From NCBI GenBank assembly GCA_907165275.2, contig OU015650.1:12368001-12432000 (forward strand): a stretch of 64,000 bases of DNA, written 5' to 3'. Positions within the stretch are counted from its first letter, which is position 1. Every line of letters begins with the position of its first letter. Below are positions 30,690 to 41,682 of this stretch, piece after piece. Under the pieces are notes generated by a model that was given only the letters and a program-made list of their open reading frames with translations, ran no database searches and had not been told where the DNA came from. Position numbers and translations under genes: made by a program. This stretch comes from Zygaena filipendulae. Lineage: Eukaryota; Arthropoda; Insecta; Lepidoptera; Zygaenidae.

Positions 30690-32221
30690 AATAAGATTAT
30701 TGACCTGAAAACGAAAACGTTGACAAAATCGAATTGTCCCTCCCATCCGTTCGATTTGCGAGCACACTAACCTCTAAATGGATGTCCATACGAAACCTAA
30801 TTTCTTCCATAAGGGAGCGCTAGAGACGTGTAAATAAAAGTAGGTAGGTAGGTAGGTAAACAGGGTAAAAATCTTTTTCTTAGCGATTTCTGTATGTTGT
30901 TTTGGTTGGTTGCATTAAGAGTTTATTCGCAGAAATCGTCACGTCTGGATTATGTGCTTTTTTGTTTGTTTACACCATAGATTATTATCAAACTTATTTC
31001 TTTTACCGCCCCCTTTCCTTTGTAAATCAATTATTTCTCAGCGCCCCCAATTTTTATCACACTCCTAAAACTTAAAAAAACACAATATAATTACCTACTT
31101 TAATTAATTTAGTTACCTATAATGACGTATATTAGTCGGTTCTGGTGTTTAAACTTACATTCTGAACTACACATTTTGACCAGTCATAGCAATTAAAATG
31201 CAACTTTATAATATTGCGAATGTATTTTAGTCAAATTAAAAGAAACCATATAGATAGGTAAATAAATTCCAAGAACTCTGCGACAAAGTCAAACTGATTG
31301 TAAAATCGAGTCAGACAATTTCCTTTTGATAGCCAACGCACTCCTGTGTGAAAAATCAATCGTTTGAAAACTTTGAATTGAAATACAGTGCAGAAATATA
31401 AACTAATTATTCGATTTAGGCTGGTAGGTTTTCATTTTAGTGAATTATAAAATATAAAGTAATTTTTTTTTTTATTTATTTATTTATTTACTAATTTATA
31501 AACATTGTAATAAAATTTTAATGAATTTGTAATGACATTGTAATGAAATTACAAATCAACCATCGCACCCCTAAACCACGCCAATGCCCCCATTTTTATC
31601 TGGGCCCCATAACGCCCCCTCTGGGTCTCCAACGCCCACAAATATACTTGTAAATCACGAAACCACTATGTACAAATGCGACAACACTAGATAAGTACTA
31701 CAAACAATCTCGCCATTGCTTTCGCTTTATCTTCTGAACATTGCGTCAAATTAAAAACTCCGTACCTACACCAAATCGCAGTACAGTCACTTGTTGCTAC
31801 AAATCGTTGACCCGTCAAAGAGCGTTTCCACACTACGAGTACACGGCAACGACACGGGAACGGCAATGGCTATACCTACCCCGATCGCAAGACGTATGAA
31901 AATGTTCGGATCGGACTTAAGTGTATGAAAGCGTTCGGAGGCCCAATCCCTTTAATGCAACACACAATACTATACACTATAGTTTTCATAAAGGTCTTCT
32001 ACTTAAATCGATACTAGAACAGTCGCATTAGGTAAGCTAATCGGCTGTTGCGTCGAGACCCTTAGTAGATGCAAATGCAGTGAGGTTTTTTTTTTGGCGG
32101 TGCAGTCACCATGTCGATAATCAAACTTCGACTCTCGATGGGGCTGGAATTTGTGCGATTTACACACGTGGATGTTGATTTTAGGGTACCTAGATAGGTA
32201 TATGTATAATGTAATGTAGTA
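30690..32221. other. Gene-free stretch with GCCCCC patches and microsatellites
   Basis: Contains a GTAGG microsatellite at 30838-30858, a TTTA tract at 31472-31490, and two C-rich patches (gcccccaatttttatcacac near 31042; gcccccatttttatctgggc near 31586) that share a core and may be one old repeat. No gene supported. Confidence 0.45.
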
Positions 32222-32417
32222 AAATCTTTACATAGCTTCGGTTGTCTGTTCGCGATACACTCAAAAACCACTGAACGCATTAACTGAACGGATTTTCATG
32301 CGGTTTTCACTAAACTTACTATTTATTATTCATTTATATTTATTTATGTATAGTTTATCCTAGAATTCCCGCGGAAACTTCGAAATTACCGCGGGTGAAA
32401 CCGCTGGGGATATCTAG
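32222..32417 (+). mobile_element. Helitron array 32 kb, unit 1
   Basis: cgcgtctgtctg-subfamily head (gttcgcgatacactcaaaaa) and a shared tail ending ggggatatCTAG. The next unit starts at the next base. Confidence 0.75.
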
Positions 32418-32598
32418 TCCTTACTATCATAAATGCGAAAGTGAGTTTGTTTATTTGTTTGTTAAGCTTCAACAGCTCAACCAATCATCACACGTATACA
32501 CGCTGTCAGGGATACAGAGAAGGACATAGGGTACTTTTTATCCCGGACTTCCCGTGGGATCTCCGTAATATTCGGGTGATACCGTGGGCAACAGCTAG
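32418..32598 (+). mobile_element. Helitron array 32 kb, unit 2
   Basis: Main-family unit, TCCTTACTATCATAAATGCG through gatacagagaaggacatagg to gggcaacagCTAG. Fused directly to the CTAG of unit 1 with no A between them. Confidence 0.85.
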
Positions 32599-32740
32599 TA
32601 ATATTATAAATGTGAAAGTAACTCTGTCTATGTGAAATTTTGTATTGCACATTTTCAAAGGTACAGAACGGACATAGTGTAGGTGCTTTTTATCCCAAAA
32701 CTCTGAAATTCGCGCGGGGCACACCGCAGGGAGGAGTTAG
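32599..32740 (+). mobile_element. Helitron array 32 kb, unit 3
   Basis: taatattataaatgtgaaag start and a shortened, degraded tail ending gggaggagTTAG. Third consecutive head-to-tail copy. Confidence 0.75.
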
Positions 32741-32779
32741 TAATTGGGTATTTTCCAGGGTATGAAAATCAAAATTCTA

Positions 32780-33042
32780 ATTAGTCCATCAGTTAGAAAA
32801 TAAGAAAATAATAGACACGTATTTTTTGCTTTTTCAAATTAATGAAAATAAACATGGATAAAGCACATTAAAGTTTAGGGTGGGGGACTCGTGATGTCAG
32901 TATTCGGTATAAGCCCCGTACAAACTGCACCGGGTTGTGACGTCATCATCACGCGAAATTTCAACGTTATTTTTTGATTATGTAAAAAAACAAAAAAAAA
33001 TAGGTGTCCAATATTTTTTATTAATCTACAAAACGGACTAAA
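32780..33042. mobile_element. MITE with TTAGTCCGTC-type ends (copy 1)
   Basis: The left end attagtccatcagttag mirrors the right end aaacggactaa. Internal blocks ataatagacacgtatttttt and tgtccaatattttttatta are shared in order with 48420-48625. The centre (gggtgggggactcg...accgggttgtgacg) is not shared, so copies differ inside. Confidence 0.7.
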
Positions 33043-33185
33043 AAAAAATTTGTCAAGTAGCCAATTATAATATAATGTTATTTGTTGTAAATACCACAGT
33101 AGCATGGTTTCCCGACACAGCTTACACAGCTTAGCGCGGGATCAAGTAGATTTTTGTGTAGTGATAAGAATTACATCACTATAAG

Positions 33186-33359
33186 ATTATAAAGAGGAAA
33201 GATTTGTAACGAATAAACTCAAAAACTACTGGACCGATTTCCAAATTTTTTTCACTTATAGGAAGCTACGGTAATCCTGAGTGACATAGGGTATTTTCAT
33301 CCTGAAATTCCCACGGGATCTCCGAAATTAACGCAAGTGGAAACGCGAGGAGCGGCAAG
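33186..33359 (+). mobile_element. Helitron-like element, aaagaggaaagattt subfamily
   Basis: Head aaagaggaaagatttg, body acttataggaagctacgg and the shared tail ending gagcggCAAG. The terminal stem is eroded (acgcaagtggaaacgcg). Confidence 0.7.
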
Positions 33360-33616
33360 TAAATAATTTAAAAAAAAATCCTACGTCGTCGATGGCGGGT
33401 GGTACGGTGCCGGTGCCCTGCAGCGCAATATTTTCGTGCATTTATTTCCTTGTTTTTTTTTTTCTTTCGACTTTGTCGTGTCGATGTCGTTACTATGCAA
33501 TGGTATAGTGGTAAAACGCACACAGGCAGCGATTATTTCGAGCATTTGGTCCGTTTGAAGCACAGGTCCATAGTGTTCTGGGGGAAAAACAGTGTTTAAT
33601 GAAGCTTCACATTTAA

Positions 33617-33663
33617 AATGAACCCATCATTCCAGCGATTTGCGATGCTGATGGGTTCATTTT
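33617..33663. repeat. Hairpin with 15-bp stem
   Basis: aaaatgaacccatca / tgatgggttcatttt, perfect, around a 17-nt loop. A further gtgggttcatt follows at 33669-33679, and gatgggttcatgg occurs at 3170. Confidence 0.7.
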
Positions 33664-33790
33664 GTTAGTGGGTTCATTGTACTACTGTAGTTAGGTATAT
33701 GTGTAAAATAGACTCACTCGATATAGTGACCTAAACTTGATCTGCCTCTGCCATGAACACAGCCAGTTAGCAATAAATGGACAACTATTA

Positions 33791-33932
33791 TGCTACTGCT
33801 CCACCTGAGTTAACGTTAACGTTGATGTTAATGTCTAACGTGGTAATGTTAGTAAGTTAACGCGTTAAAATGTTGGCCACATCTAAATTAGCGCACTAAT
33901 TTACGCGTTAACACGCAGGTGGAGCAGTAGCA
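33791..33932. mobile_element. 142-bp MITE with TTA duplication
   Basis: 16-bp perfect ends TGCTACTGCTCCACCT and its mirror, flanked by TTA at 33788-33790 and 33933-33935. The interior is rich in gttaacg-type motifs (gttaacgttaacgttgatgt; gttaacgcgttaa), forming nested small palindromes. The TWA-type duplication suggests PIF/Harbinger mobilisation. Confidence 0.75.
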
Positions 33933-34137
33933 TTACTGTGACTACAATACAGCTTTGTGTCTGAAAAAGACGTTTGCTATTACTAATCAGGGAGGTACCT
34001 ACTAATGCATGCGTCACCTACCACATGTTATTTCTATCCAATTATCTCTTATTACTATTATTACAGATCGGATATTTGATTTGTTTCTACGTTAGAATGC
34101 GAATATGCATAGTGTCAAACTGCATAGTGTCAGACAC

Positions 34138-34166
34138 ATACGCACACGCACGCACGCACATGCATA
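34138..34166 (+). repeat. CACG/CACA short tandem tract
   Basis: cacatacgcacacgcacgca followed by cgcacatgc. Just upstream, catagtgtca is duplicated (34109 and 34123). Confidence 0.7.
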
Positions 34167-34169
34167 TTA

Positions 34170-34325
34170 TAAATAAAAACCTATATATAAATAAAAATGT
34201 GTGTATGTTTGTCCTTTACTTCTAAACGCTTTATGGTGGTTTGTTCACCATAATATGCAAATGTTCCCGGTATAAGAAGTTGGTGCAGATTCCGAAAACG
34301 CGGGTAAAACTGCGTGCACTAGCTA
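34170..34325 (+). mobile_element. Degraded Helitron-like element
   Basis: tataaataaaaatgtgtgta head, a ttcaccataatatgcaaatg body and a degenerate tail gcgggtaaaactgcgtgcac, tagCTAG. An older subfamily. Confidence 0.55.
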
Positions 34326-34592
34326 GTACGAAAGTACATTTTGGAGATTGTTAACATGATTGTGTAAAAACAAACGTTTAAGTAACTGCTAAACATAAAG
34401 TTTTTGTGTGACGCTCTTTAAAGACTCCACATGTGTTTGTTTTCCTACTGTGTATTAATAATAATCGATATAACGTCTAAACTTATCATTGATCTAATCT
34501 GAGACGGGGAACAACTAATTCAACACTGTCATTCTGTCGTAACTTGTACGGAGATTAATGAGAAAATATCTATGTAATCTATACTAATATTA

Positions 34593-34850
34593 CTAGCTGT
34601 CCCCCGCGATTTCATCCGCGGTAATTTCGGAGTTCCTGTGTCCTTCTTTGTACCCCTGACAGTAGCTTACGGTGATAAGCAGTTCCCCGCATTAATTCCG
34701 GAGTTCCCGCGGGAATTCCGGGATAAAAACTATCCTATCTTTTAAGTTGGACCATATTATAAATGGTTGCAAAATTTTATCAAAATCCGTTCAGTAATTT
34801 CGGAGTCCATCGCGGACAAACAACGTGACACGTGATTTATATATATTAGA
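34593..34850 (-). mobile_element. Helitron-like element, cacgtgtcacgttg subfamily, minus strand
   Basis: Begins CTAGCTGTCCCCCGCG and ends on the reverse complement of TCTAATATATATAAATCACG, with T beyond, i.e. A|TC on its own strand. The tail region is doubled (two copies of the CCGC...GGAGTTCC block). Confidence 0.85.
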
Positions 34851-35047
34851 TAGATAAAGCTGAAGAGTGTTTTTATTTGTTTGATTGAACGCGCTTATCT
34901 CAGGAACGAATTCGAATTGAAAAATTATTTTTGTGTTAGATAATCCGTTTGTCGAGGAAGGTTATATAACATCACGCTATACAACGCTATACGACCAATA
35001 GAAGTGGAGCATCAAATTAACGCGGGTAAACCGCGGGGCACAGCAAG
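34851..35047 (+). mobile_element. Helitron-like element, aagctgaagagtg subfamily
   Basis: Head aaagctgaagagtgtttt, body cgaggaaggttatataacat and cgaccaatag, tail cgggtaaaccgcggggcaca, gCAAG. Its body is unrelated to neighbouring copies but it has the same tail. Confidence 0.75.
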
Positions 35048-35120
35048 TTTAATGATATTATATTATAATAAGTAATACTTATATGGTATTAAATAAATCA
35101 ATTCTCTATTAATCCTACTA

Positions 35121-35344
35121 TCCTACTTATATTATAAATGTGAAAGTGTAGATGTTTGGATGTTTAGATGTTTGGATGTTTGTTACTCAATCACGCAAAA
35201 ACGGCTGAACGGATTTGGATTAAATTTGGGATGCACGTTGTCAGGGGTACAGAGAAGGACTTTTTATCCCGGGATCCCCGCGGGAACTTCAAAATTACCG
35301 GGAACTTCAAAATTACCACGGGTGAAACCGCGGGGCGCAGCTAG
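35121..35344 (+). mobile_element. Helitron-like element, main family, with tail duplication
   Basis: A|TCCTACTTATATTATAAATG to ggggcgcagCTAG|T. gggaacttcaaaattacc is present twice in tandem in the tail, and the gatgtttg motif in the head is expanded to four copies. Confidence 0.88.
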
Positions 35345-35532
35345 TAGATAATAATTAGTATTACAAAGACGAGCTTTTTGTTTGTAGGTGGTAATCTTTT
35401 TTACTAGGCACGGAGGCGATTTTAAAAGTTCCCTCACTGAGTTCCTCACTGAAGCACTTTTTATTTCAGAACCAAGAATTTCTGAGGAAATCTCGACATT
35501 TACGTGAGTTAAAACCCTGGGCATCAGCTATT
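35345..35532 (+). mobile_element. Degraded Helitron-like element after 35121 copy
   Basis: tattacaaagacgagctttt head and a worn tail (atttctgaggaaatctcgac, gttaaaaccctgggcatcag, CTAT). It is the second head-to-tail unit here. Confidence 0.55.
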
Positions 35533-35793
35533 AATATGATTTTGGAATACCACAAGACATTTTTTTATCCTGTAAAAAGAGTCTCCGAAGAGACTGAATT
35601 TCATGCTGGGGTGTCACAGCCTATTATTGCTAGTGTATTATTTATAGGTTAAGCTACTTGGTAGATATAAAAGATAATTCAGGTTGAGATAGCTTTAATT
35701 TCATTTCGTTAATTTAGATAAACTTATCACGTGTAGAAGCTCAAGCAAGCAACGGTACTTTTAAATAATGTAGGTACATTTAGACCTACATAA

Positions 35794-35976
35794 TTCACAC
35801 GAGAGCTTTTTTAACGTCCGTTAAAAAGCGTATAAATAGAACAAATGCATACCCAAGAATAATACATATGTGTGCACTGTTGGATTTTCAACGTTGAGCG
35901 TTAGACGTTACATCGAAATAAGCGTACGGAACTCCAACGTCGGGTCAACGAGACGCTTTTTAAACTCTCGTGCGAA
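35794..35976. mobile_element. Small MITE with TTCRCACGAGAG ends
   Basis: TTCACACGAGAG on the left mirrors CTCTCGTGCGAA on the right with one mismatch, followed inward by tttttaa and agcg motifs on both sides. The centre holds gttgagcgttagacgttac. No coding capacity. Confidence 0.6.
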
Positions 35977-36688
35977 CGTTCTTAATATTATAATCTGAGC
36001 TCGTTTTCCAATTAAGTGGATATCAATTTTTCCCAAGGGTTTTATATCCCGAATAGAAAAAGAAAGCGACTCGAGTGTCTACTATAAAACTTTTTTTGGT
36101 ACCTATTAATTTCAGAATACCGAGGAAAAGTTTCTCATAGCGTGTATATTTATGTGGACCAACACCTAGCCTGTTAATTATAAAATAATCAACGCGGGTT
36201 CCCGCGAGGAGCTGGAGCCAGTTATTCTATAGTTAGTTTAAGATACACATTTGTATTTCTATTTTGGTATTTAATTTATTTTTTGGTATCAAATAAACTT
36301 TTTTCTATTCTATTCTATTCTAGTAATTTCATACAGTAGGTACAATAGTTGCAAACAAATTTGACAAATGATAAAATTAATCAATTAAATCGCGTCGTAT
36401 ACTCATATCACAGTTTAATTGGAAATTTAATATTCGCTCATCGAGATAAACGGAGTACCGCGTACTCGCTTACATCAAATTGAATTCTCTGACCTGAAGC
36501 GTATCGCGGCCTGCATATTGCAATATACCTAAGCAATAAGCATAGTACTCAACTACTCATACGTGTATCTGTACCTAATGGTACGTGCTGACATTATTTC
36601 CGTTCAATAATTGCATTGCGATCCGTCAGTACAAACAAATCGGCTCGAACAGCTTGCACTCAGAGTGGTAGAGTTAAATTTTCACCTA
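35977..36688. other. Gene-free stretch with a TATTC retroelement tail
   Basis: The part 36221-36321 ends tcaaataaacttttttctat with (TTCTA)n, like the 3-prime tail of an insect non-LTR retroelement. Nothing else was recognised. Confidence 0.45.
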
Positions 36689-37047
36689 ATAACTGTTCCC
36701 CGCTATTTCATCCGCGTTAATTTCGGAGTTCCCGTGGGAATCCCGGGAAAAAAGTACCCTATATGACAACGTGTAGAATGCAAAATTCAATGCAGTTTCA
36801 CCCGCGATCATTTCAAAGTTCCCGCGGAAATTCCGGGATAAAAAGTTCCCGATGTCCTTTTCTGTATCTTTTACAACGTGTATACAAAATTTTATGCTCT
36901 GCCAACACTTCTGAGTTCTAACCATTATCGTAATACATATTTCAACGAATTTACAATTTAAGAAATTACATTTTTTTACGTTTAGTAGTTTTTAAGTTTA
37001 TCGCGAACAGACAAATAGACGCGGTGGAGAACTTTGTTTTATATTGT
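36689..37047 (-). mobile_element. Two Helitron tails and a cgcgtctgtctg-type body, minus strand
   Basis: 36689-36783 is a tail plus tacagag-side piece (ctgttccccgctatttcatc). 36791-37047 is a second tail (cagtttcacccgcgatcatt) continuing into tcgcgaacagacaaatagac and gcggtggagaactttg. The two are head-to-tail and the first lacks its 5-prime part. Confidence 0.7.
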
Positions 37048-37174
37048 GTAGTGATATCGTCTTATGAATAGAAGTTTAACGATAACGATAACAAACGTCA
37101 GCATGCACCGTCATATTACTCGTATGTCATCTATCTACTATACTTTTCTACTATATTGGAAGTCTGAATAGAGC

Positions 37175-37376
37175 TGGGGCCTTTTTCACAATAACTATAA
37201 CACGCCGCGTTAAGATAAGACGCCACAAAATGGTTTTTCCTTTGGGATCAAAGAAGTTATGGTGTACAGAGTATTTATTTCTAATATGTATTTTGTCACC
37301 TGGAGGGGTCGCAATTGGTTTTTTACGACGCGCGTTATGGGCAAGGACTGTTGTTGGTCATAGAGAATAAGGGCCC
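37175..37376. mobile_element. GGGCCCTTATTC MITE (copy 2, reversed)
   Basis: Left end ggggcctttttcacaataac, right end gttggtcatagagaataagg, gccc, matching 18691-18911 in the opposite direction. gacgcgcgttatgg and cgttaagataagacgccac are shared landmarks. Confidence 0.65.
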
Positions 37377-37631
37377 TGTACCTATGAAGAGCAAAATTAC
37401 TATGTACACAATATATTTAATTTCAATAAATAAAAGAAACGCAGGCTAGTTTTCTCCCTCAAACAAGCAGCTTTATCTTTTACACATAACTGACAAAAAG
37501 TTCATAGAAATTAATGTTTTTTTTTTCTCTTCCTCAAAAATCAATTAATCAATTTCGTTAATTTGCATAAAATATGGTTTGGTTTAAATTAAAAGATATC
37601 GAAAATGTTTGTTATCTTTATTCATTTGAAT

Positions 37632-37870
37632 TTTTGCCGGCAAATGTTCTAGCCTTAGTTACCTATACTACGGGTTAGAGAATTAACCAAAAACCTGATA
37701 CACCCCATCTAAAAAAATAAACAATAATAATACGATTACAATATAAATCATGTCGAAAAAATTAATACCTACATAGTTTAAAAGTTATTCGACATTATTT
37801 TGGAGGTGACAGCTATATGTATACTAAATTCCAAACGCTACGCCCGCACCTATGTGTCAATGACCGGAAA
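37632..37870 (+). repeat. Unnamed dispersed repeat (copy 1)
   Basis: The order tttgccggcaaa, aacctgatacaccc, agtttaaaagttattc, ttttggaggtgacagct, gcccgcacctat is repeated inverted at 62206-62425. Borders and family unknown. Confidence 0.6.
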
Positions 37871-37887
37871 CTTGTACCCGCTAAATA

Positions 37888-38073
37888 TCTAATATATATA
37901 AATCACGTGTCACGTTGTTTGTCCGCGATGGACTCCTAAACTACTGAATCGATCATGATGAAATTTGGTCACTATGTTGTATTAGGCACAACTTAAAAGA
38001 TAGGATAGTTTTTATCCCGGAATTCCCGCGGGAACTCCGAAATTACCGCGGATGAAATCACGGGGAACAGCTA
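37888..38073 (+). mobile_element. Helitron array 37.9 kb, unit 1
   Basis: A|TCTAATATATATAAATCACG start, gtttgtccgcgatggactcc head, tail ending CGGGGAACAGCTA. The next copy starts immediately, so the terminal G is lost or shared. Confidence 0.85.
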
Positions 38074-38303
38074 TCTAATATATATAAATCACGTGTCACG
38101 TTGTTTGTCCGCGATGGACTCCGAAACTACTGAACGAATTTTGATAAAATTTTGCAACCATTCATAAAATGGTCCAACTTAAAAGATAGGATAATTTTTA
38201 TCCCGGAATTCCCTCGGGAACTGAAGGACATAGAGTACTTTTTTCCCACAACCTCCGCGGGAACTCCGAAATTACCGCGGATGAAATCGCGGGGGACAGC
38301 TAG
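38074..38303 (+). mobile_element. Helitron array 37.9 kb, unit 2
   Basis: Same subfamily, head to tail with unit 1, ending GGGGGACAGCTAG|T. The tail block is doubled (tcccggaattccctcggga and cctccgcgggaactccg), as in the minus copies at 34593 and 63484. Confidence 0.85.
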
Positions 38304-38354
38304 TTGTATTATAAATCATTTGGACATGGGCTAGTAAAACTGAAAAATATAACC

Positions 38355-38534
38355 TACTGCTGTTCCCCGCGGTTTCACCCACGATAAGTTCGGAGTTCCC
38401 GAGGGGATTTCGAGATAAAAAGTAGGTACCCCTGACAACGCACGCAAAATTTCATCATGATCGGTTGAACCGATAAGGCGTGAAAGCGTAACAAACAAAC
38501 AAACTCAATTTCACATTTATAATATTAGTAAGGA
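38355..38534 (-). mobile_element. Helitron-like element, main family, minus strand
   Basis: gctgttccccgcggtttcac tail, ggttgaaccgataaggcgtg body and a 5-prime end reading TCCTTACTAATATTATAAAT on its own strand. CTAG is degraded to CTAC or CTGC. Confidence 0.82.
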
Positions 38535-39100
38535 TATTAAAGCACAGTGCAAGCGATTCGGAAGTCAACTCTGAGCAAACTACGTTGTAGTTTTCATCTT
38601 AGTACCTAACGACAAAACATTCTTAATTTAACGTCTGTCCCAGTGCTTTGGCCCATCGTTATAAAACAACAACTCCACTCCAGATTTATGCCTCGTTTTC
38701 AACTCATGTTATTCAATGTCTTGTAATTTAGCTCTTAATAGTGTCGATTTACTAAATGCGCTCGCTTCTCTTCGCAAACGACGATACCTATTCAACAGGC
38801 TTCCAACGCTTTAACACCAGTGGAGTAGAATGGCAGCATAATCTGTATGATTTTGGTGTTTATCTTTATCCTCAAATACATAATATTGAGTTTGATTAAA
38901 TAATTCAAGACATTTATATGTCTAACCAATTTAATGGCCCCACTGGGTTTCATTATTTGATGAAAATAGAAGGAAAAAAAGTTTCGTCGAGAATTTCTTA
39001 TTGTATTAAACGTGAAGAAATACTCAGAAGAAAATTTGTTTTAAAAGCTTAGGCTTTGACGACGCATATTACTCAAAAAATTATAAATTATATCAATACT
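38535..39100. other. Gene-free stretch
   Basis: No gene or repeat seen. Confidence 0.4.
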
Positions 39101-39245
39101 GACTGTTCCCCACAGTTTCACCCGCTTAAATTTTGGAATTTCGAGATAACAAGAAACCCATATCCTTTTCTGTATATTCCTGACCACATTTTACGATGAT
39201 CGTTTGAGTAGTTAAGGCGTGAAAGCGGAACAAACAGCTCGAATA
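39101..39245 (-). mobile_element. Worn Helitron-like element, minus strand
   Basis: actgttccccacagtttcac tail and gatcgtttgagtagttaagg body; the 5-prime end is missing. Confidence 0.65.
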
Positions 39246-39622
39246 GGTGAAGTCCTCTAAACTACGTATATCATATTACGATCAACTACATCATATCATA
39301 CTTTAACTAACTATACATACATATATAGGTGTATCATATAGTTCGCCGCAATTATATAAATGATAAATAAATCAATAAAATTGCACATACAAGATCAATC
39401 AGTTTGCACTTGGAGTAGGTAATGAGAACACATATTTTTTGTATTCATTGTTCAGACGTCCACAACTTCGCTGTTACAGATTTTAAAATAAGTCCATCTC
39501 CACATTCCATCCACTAATCTTCGGAGAAGCTCCAAAAGCCTACTTATTCTGAAGGTTGAATAAAACGTGTCAAACGGACATGACTTATATGAAGTTAGCA
39601 TGAAGTTATTGATGATTTGAGT

Positions 39623-39933
39623 CAAAGATATTGAAAGAGAATACAGAATACAGATGGACAATACGCTCAGCCGCTAAGCTTTCCCCTGACCACGCAGAGG
39701 TCAAATTATTTTATGCTAACAAAATGCCTAGCAGAGACTATTGTCTATAGATACCACTCGAGGGAAAGCGACGTGATTGGCTATTTGAAATGTACTTTGT
39801 GGTGACTGGTATTTGATTGCGTCGCAACGATGTGATTGGTTTTTATTTTGATCATTCCCCCCGCAAAAATTGGTTGACGTGGATCGCATAGTAAAAGTTT
39901 GTATTGTTCGTCTATTCTCTTATAATGTCATTG
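39623..39933. mobile_element. Inverted-repeat element with CAAAGAYATT ends (copy 1)
   Basis: caaagatattgaaagagaat on the left mirrors attctcttataatgtcattg on the right. The second copy at 59590-60004 is reversed. Shared internal blocks: gagactattgtctatagata, gtacttt, caaaaattggttgacgtgga. Confidence 0.65.
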
Positions 39934-39939
39934 GTTTGA

Positions 39940-40796
39940 GTATTCGTTTTTACACCCAGTATAAATAAATAAATGTTTTTTGTCTGTAATAAGGTATTGT
40001 GTATCTACCTATATATCTCTTACAATTAGAAGATTTACAGATACCTCTGAGTTTTTAGCGAGTGGCGGTAGTACGTTATAGTGAGAACAAAATTGTGTGT
40101 TTAAATTTAATCCTTAAAAAAAGATACTAAACTGTAAATTAAAAACATATTCTACTCGTAAATTACATCAATACATAAATGGTAACTAATTACGAAAATA
40201 AAACCATATTTTAATTAAATTTTTAAGGATTACGATTGTTGGCATCAGGCAGCGACTGTGAATGTTAAATCTTTGTTTAGCCGAAACGTGACCAAAATTT
40301 AATCCTTTTATTTATGTAGCAAAGCAAAATTAATCTTAACGTTATTAATTTATGCGGTAACTTCAATAAATTAAAATAAAATTAGTTTACAATAATATCA
40401 TGTTAGTTTGATTAATAAGTGGGTCAATCGTGCTATTTAATAAGTATTATATATAACGACGTTGTGTTTTTTGTTGCTTGTATTAAAAGAAAAAAAAGTA
40501 GGAAGTCGTATCGTATCTTCTGAATGAAATAATTGTTGAAGTTACCCAATATTCTATGAAAAAAATACATTTAGAGCTTTAATAGAAACCACATAAACGC
40601 ATAATATTGTAATTGCGTTACAATATTTTCACTAATATTTTTTAAATTAGTTAGACTTAACAAACATATTGTGTCCAGTCACTGTAACTACATAATACGT
40701 AAAACCTCTTATTTAGAAGTCAAAAGTTACGTTAAACGTTAATTACGGAGTAGTATGATAATAAATGTTCTTAACATTTACCTAATATAATTTTTA
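39940..40796. other. Gene-free AT-rich stretch
   Basis: Very AT-rich; no gene or element edge identified. Confidence 0.45.
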
Positions 40797-40841
40797 ACCG
40801 ACTTCCAAAAAGGAGGAGGTTCTATGTTCGATTGTATGTAT

Positions 40842-40842
<1 letters not shown>

Positions 40843-40897
<55 letters not shown>
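40843..40897 (+). repeat. Poly-T run of 55
   Basis: An uninterrupted T55 inside the composite element, bordered by tgtatg on both sides. The true length in the genome may differ, because such runs slip in sequencing and in vivo. Confidence 0.9.
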
Positions 40898-40901
<4 letters not shown>

Positions 40902-40934
40902 ATGTTCACCGATTACTCGAAGACGGTTGGACCG

Positions 40935-41490
40935 ATTTAAAAAATTCTTTTTTTGTTTGAAAGGGTATACTCCCAATTAGGTCCCATTGTCACCAAGTCG
41001 GGATCTGATGATGGGATCTTGGAGAAATCGAGGGAACTCTTCAAAAATTATAGGCACACCTATAGCGATTTGGGTATTTTTGATAGTAAATCGTTCATTT
41101 GCTTTCGGAAAGCAAAATTTGAAGAAGTGGAACTGATGATGAAGACCACAGGTGGTCATCGGAACAACTCAAAAATAATACGTATTTCACGGGTTCCGAT
41201 TGAAGCGATTTCGAAAATTAATTTTTTGTTTGAAAGGGGATACTCTCAAATCGATTCCATTGTCACCAAGTCGGGATCTGATGATGGGATCTTGGAGTAA
41301 TCGAGGGAACTCTTCAAAAATTATGAGAACACTTATGACGATTTTTGTATTTTTTATAGTAAAACGTTTTTTTGCTTTCGGAAAGCAAAATTTGAAGAAG
41401 AGGAACTGATGATGAAGACCACAGATGGTCATCGGAACTACTCAATAATGGGTATTTCACGGGTTCCGAATCGTTAACTTTAATATGGTT
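40935..41490 (+). repeat. Two 283-bp tandem units
   Basis: ttgtcaccaagtcgggatct appears at about 40988 and 41271, followed each time by gatgatgggatcttggag, a gcaaaatttgaagaagtgg-type block and gtggtcatcggaac. The copies differ at scattered sites. Confidence 0.85.
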
Positions 41491-41682
41491 TCTAAACAAT
41501 TTATGCCCGTCACTATGTATATGGTGAAGTGGACCTGATGGTGATGTACTAGGAGAACTCCTCAACAATTAACGTCCCTGCGTCGGGAAAAGCAATATTT
41601 TGTAAAAGGTGATGAGCAGTTGACATTAGGCTATTGTAACTTAGAGAAATTACGAACTAAGTCACTTAAAAGCGAGAAATAA

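Noticed and set aside
40953..41300. 115-codon open frame
   Set aside because: It runs through two 283-bp tandem units, and the peptide repeats with the DNA unit.
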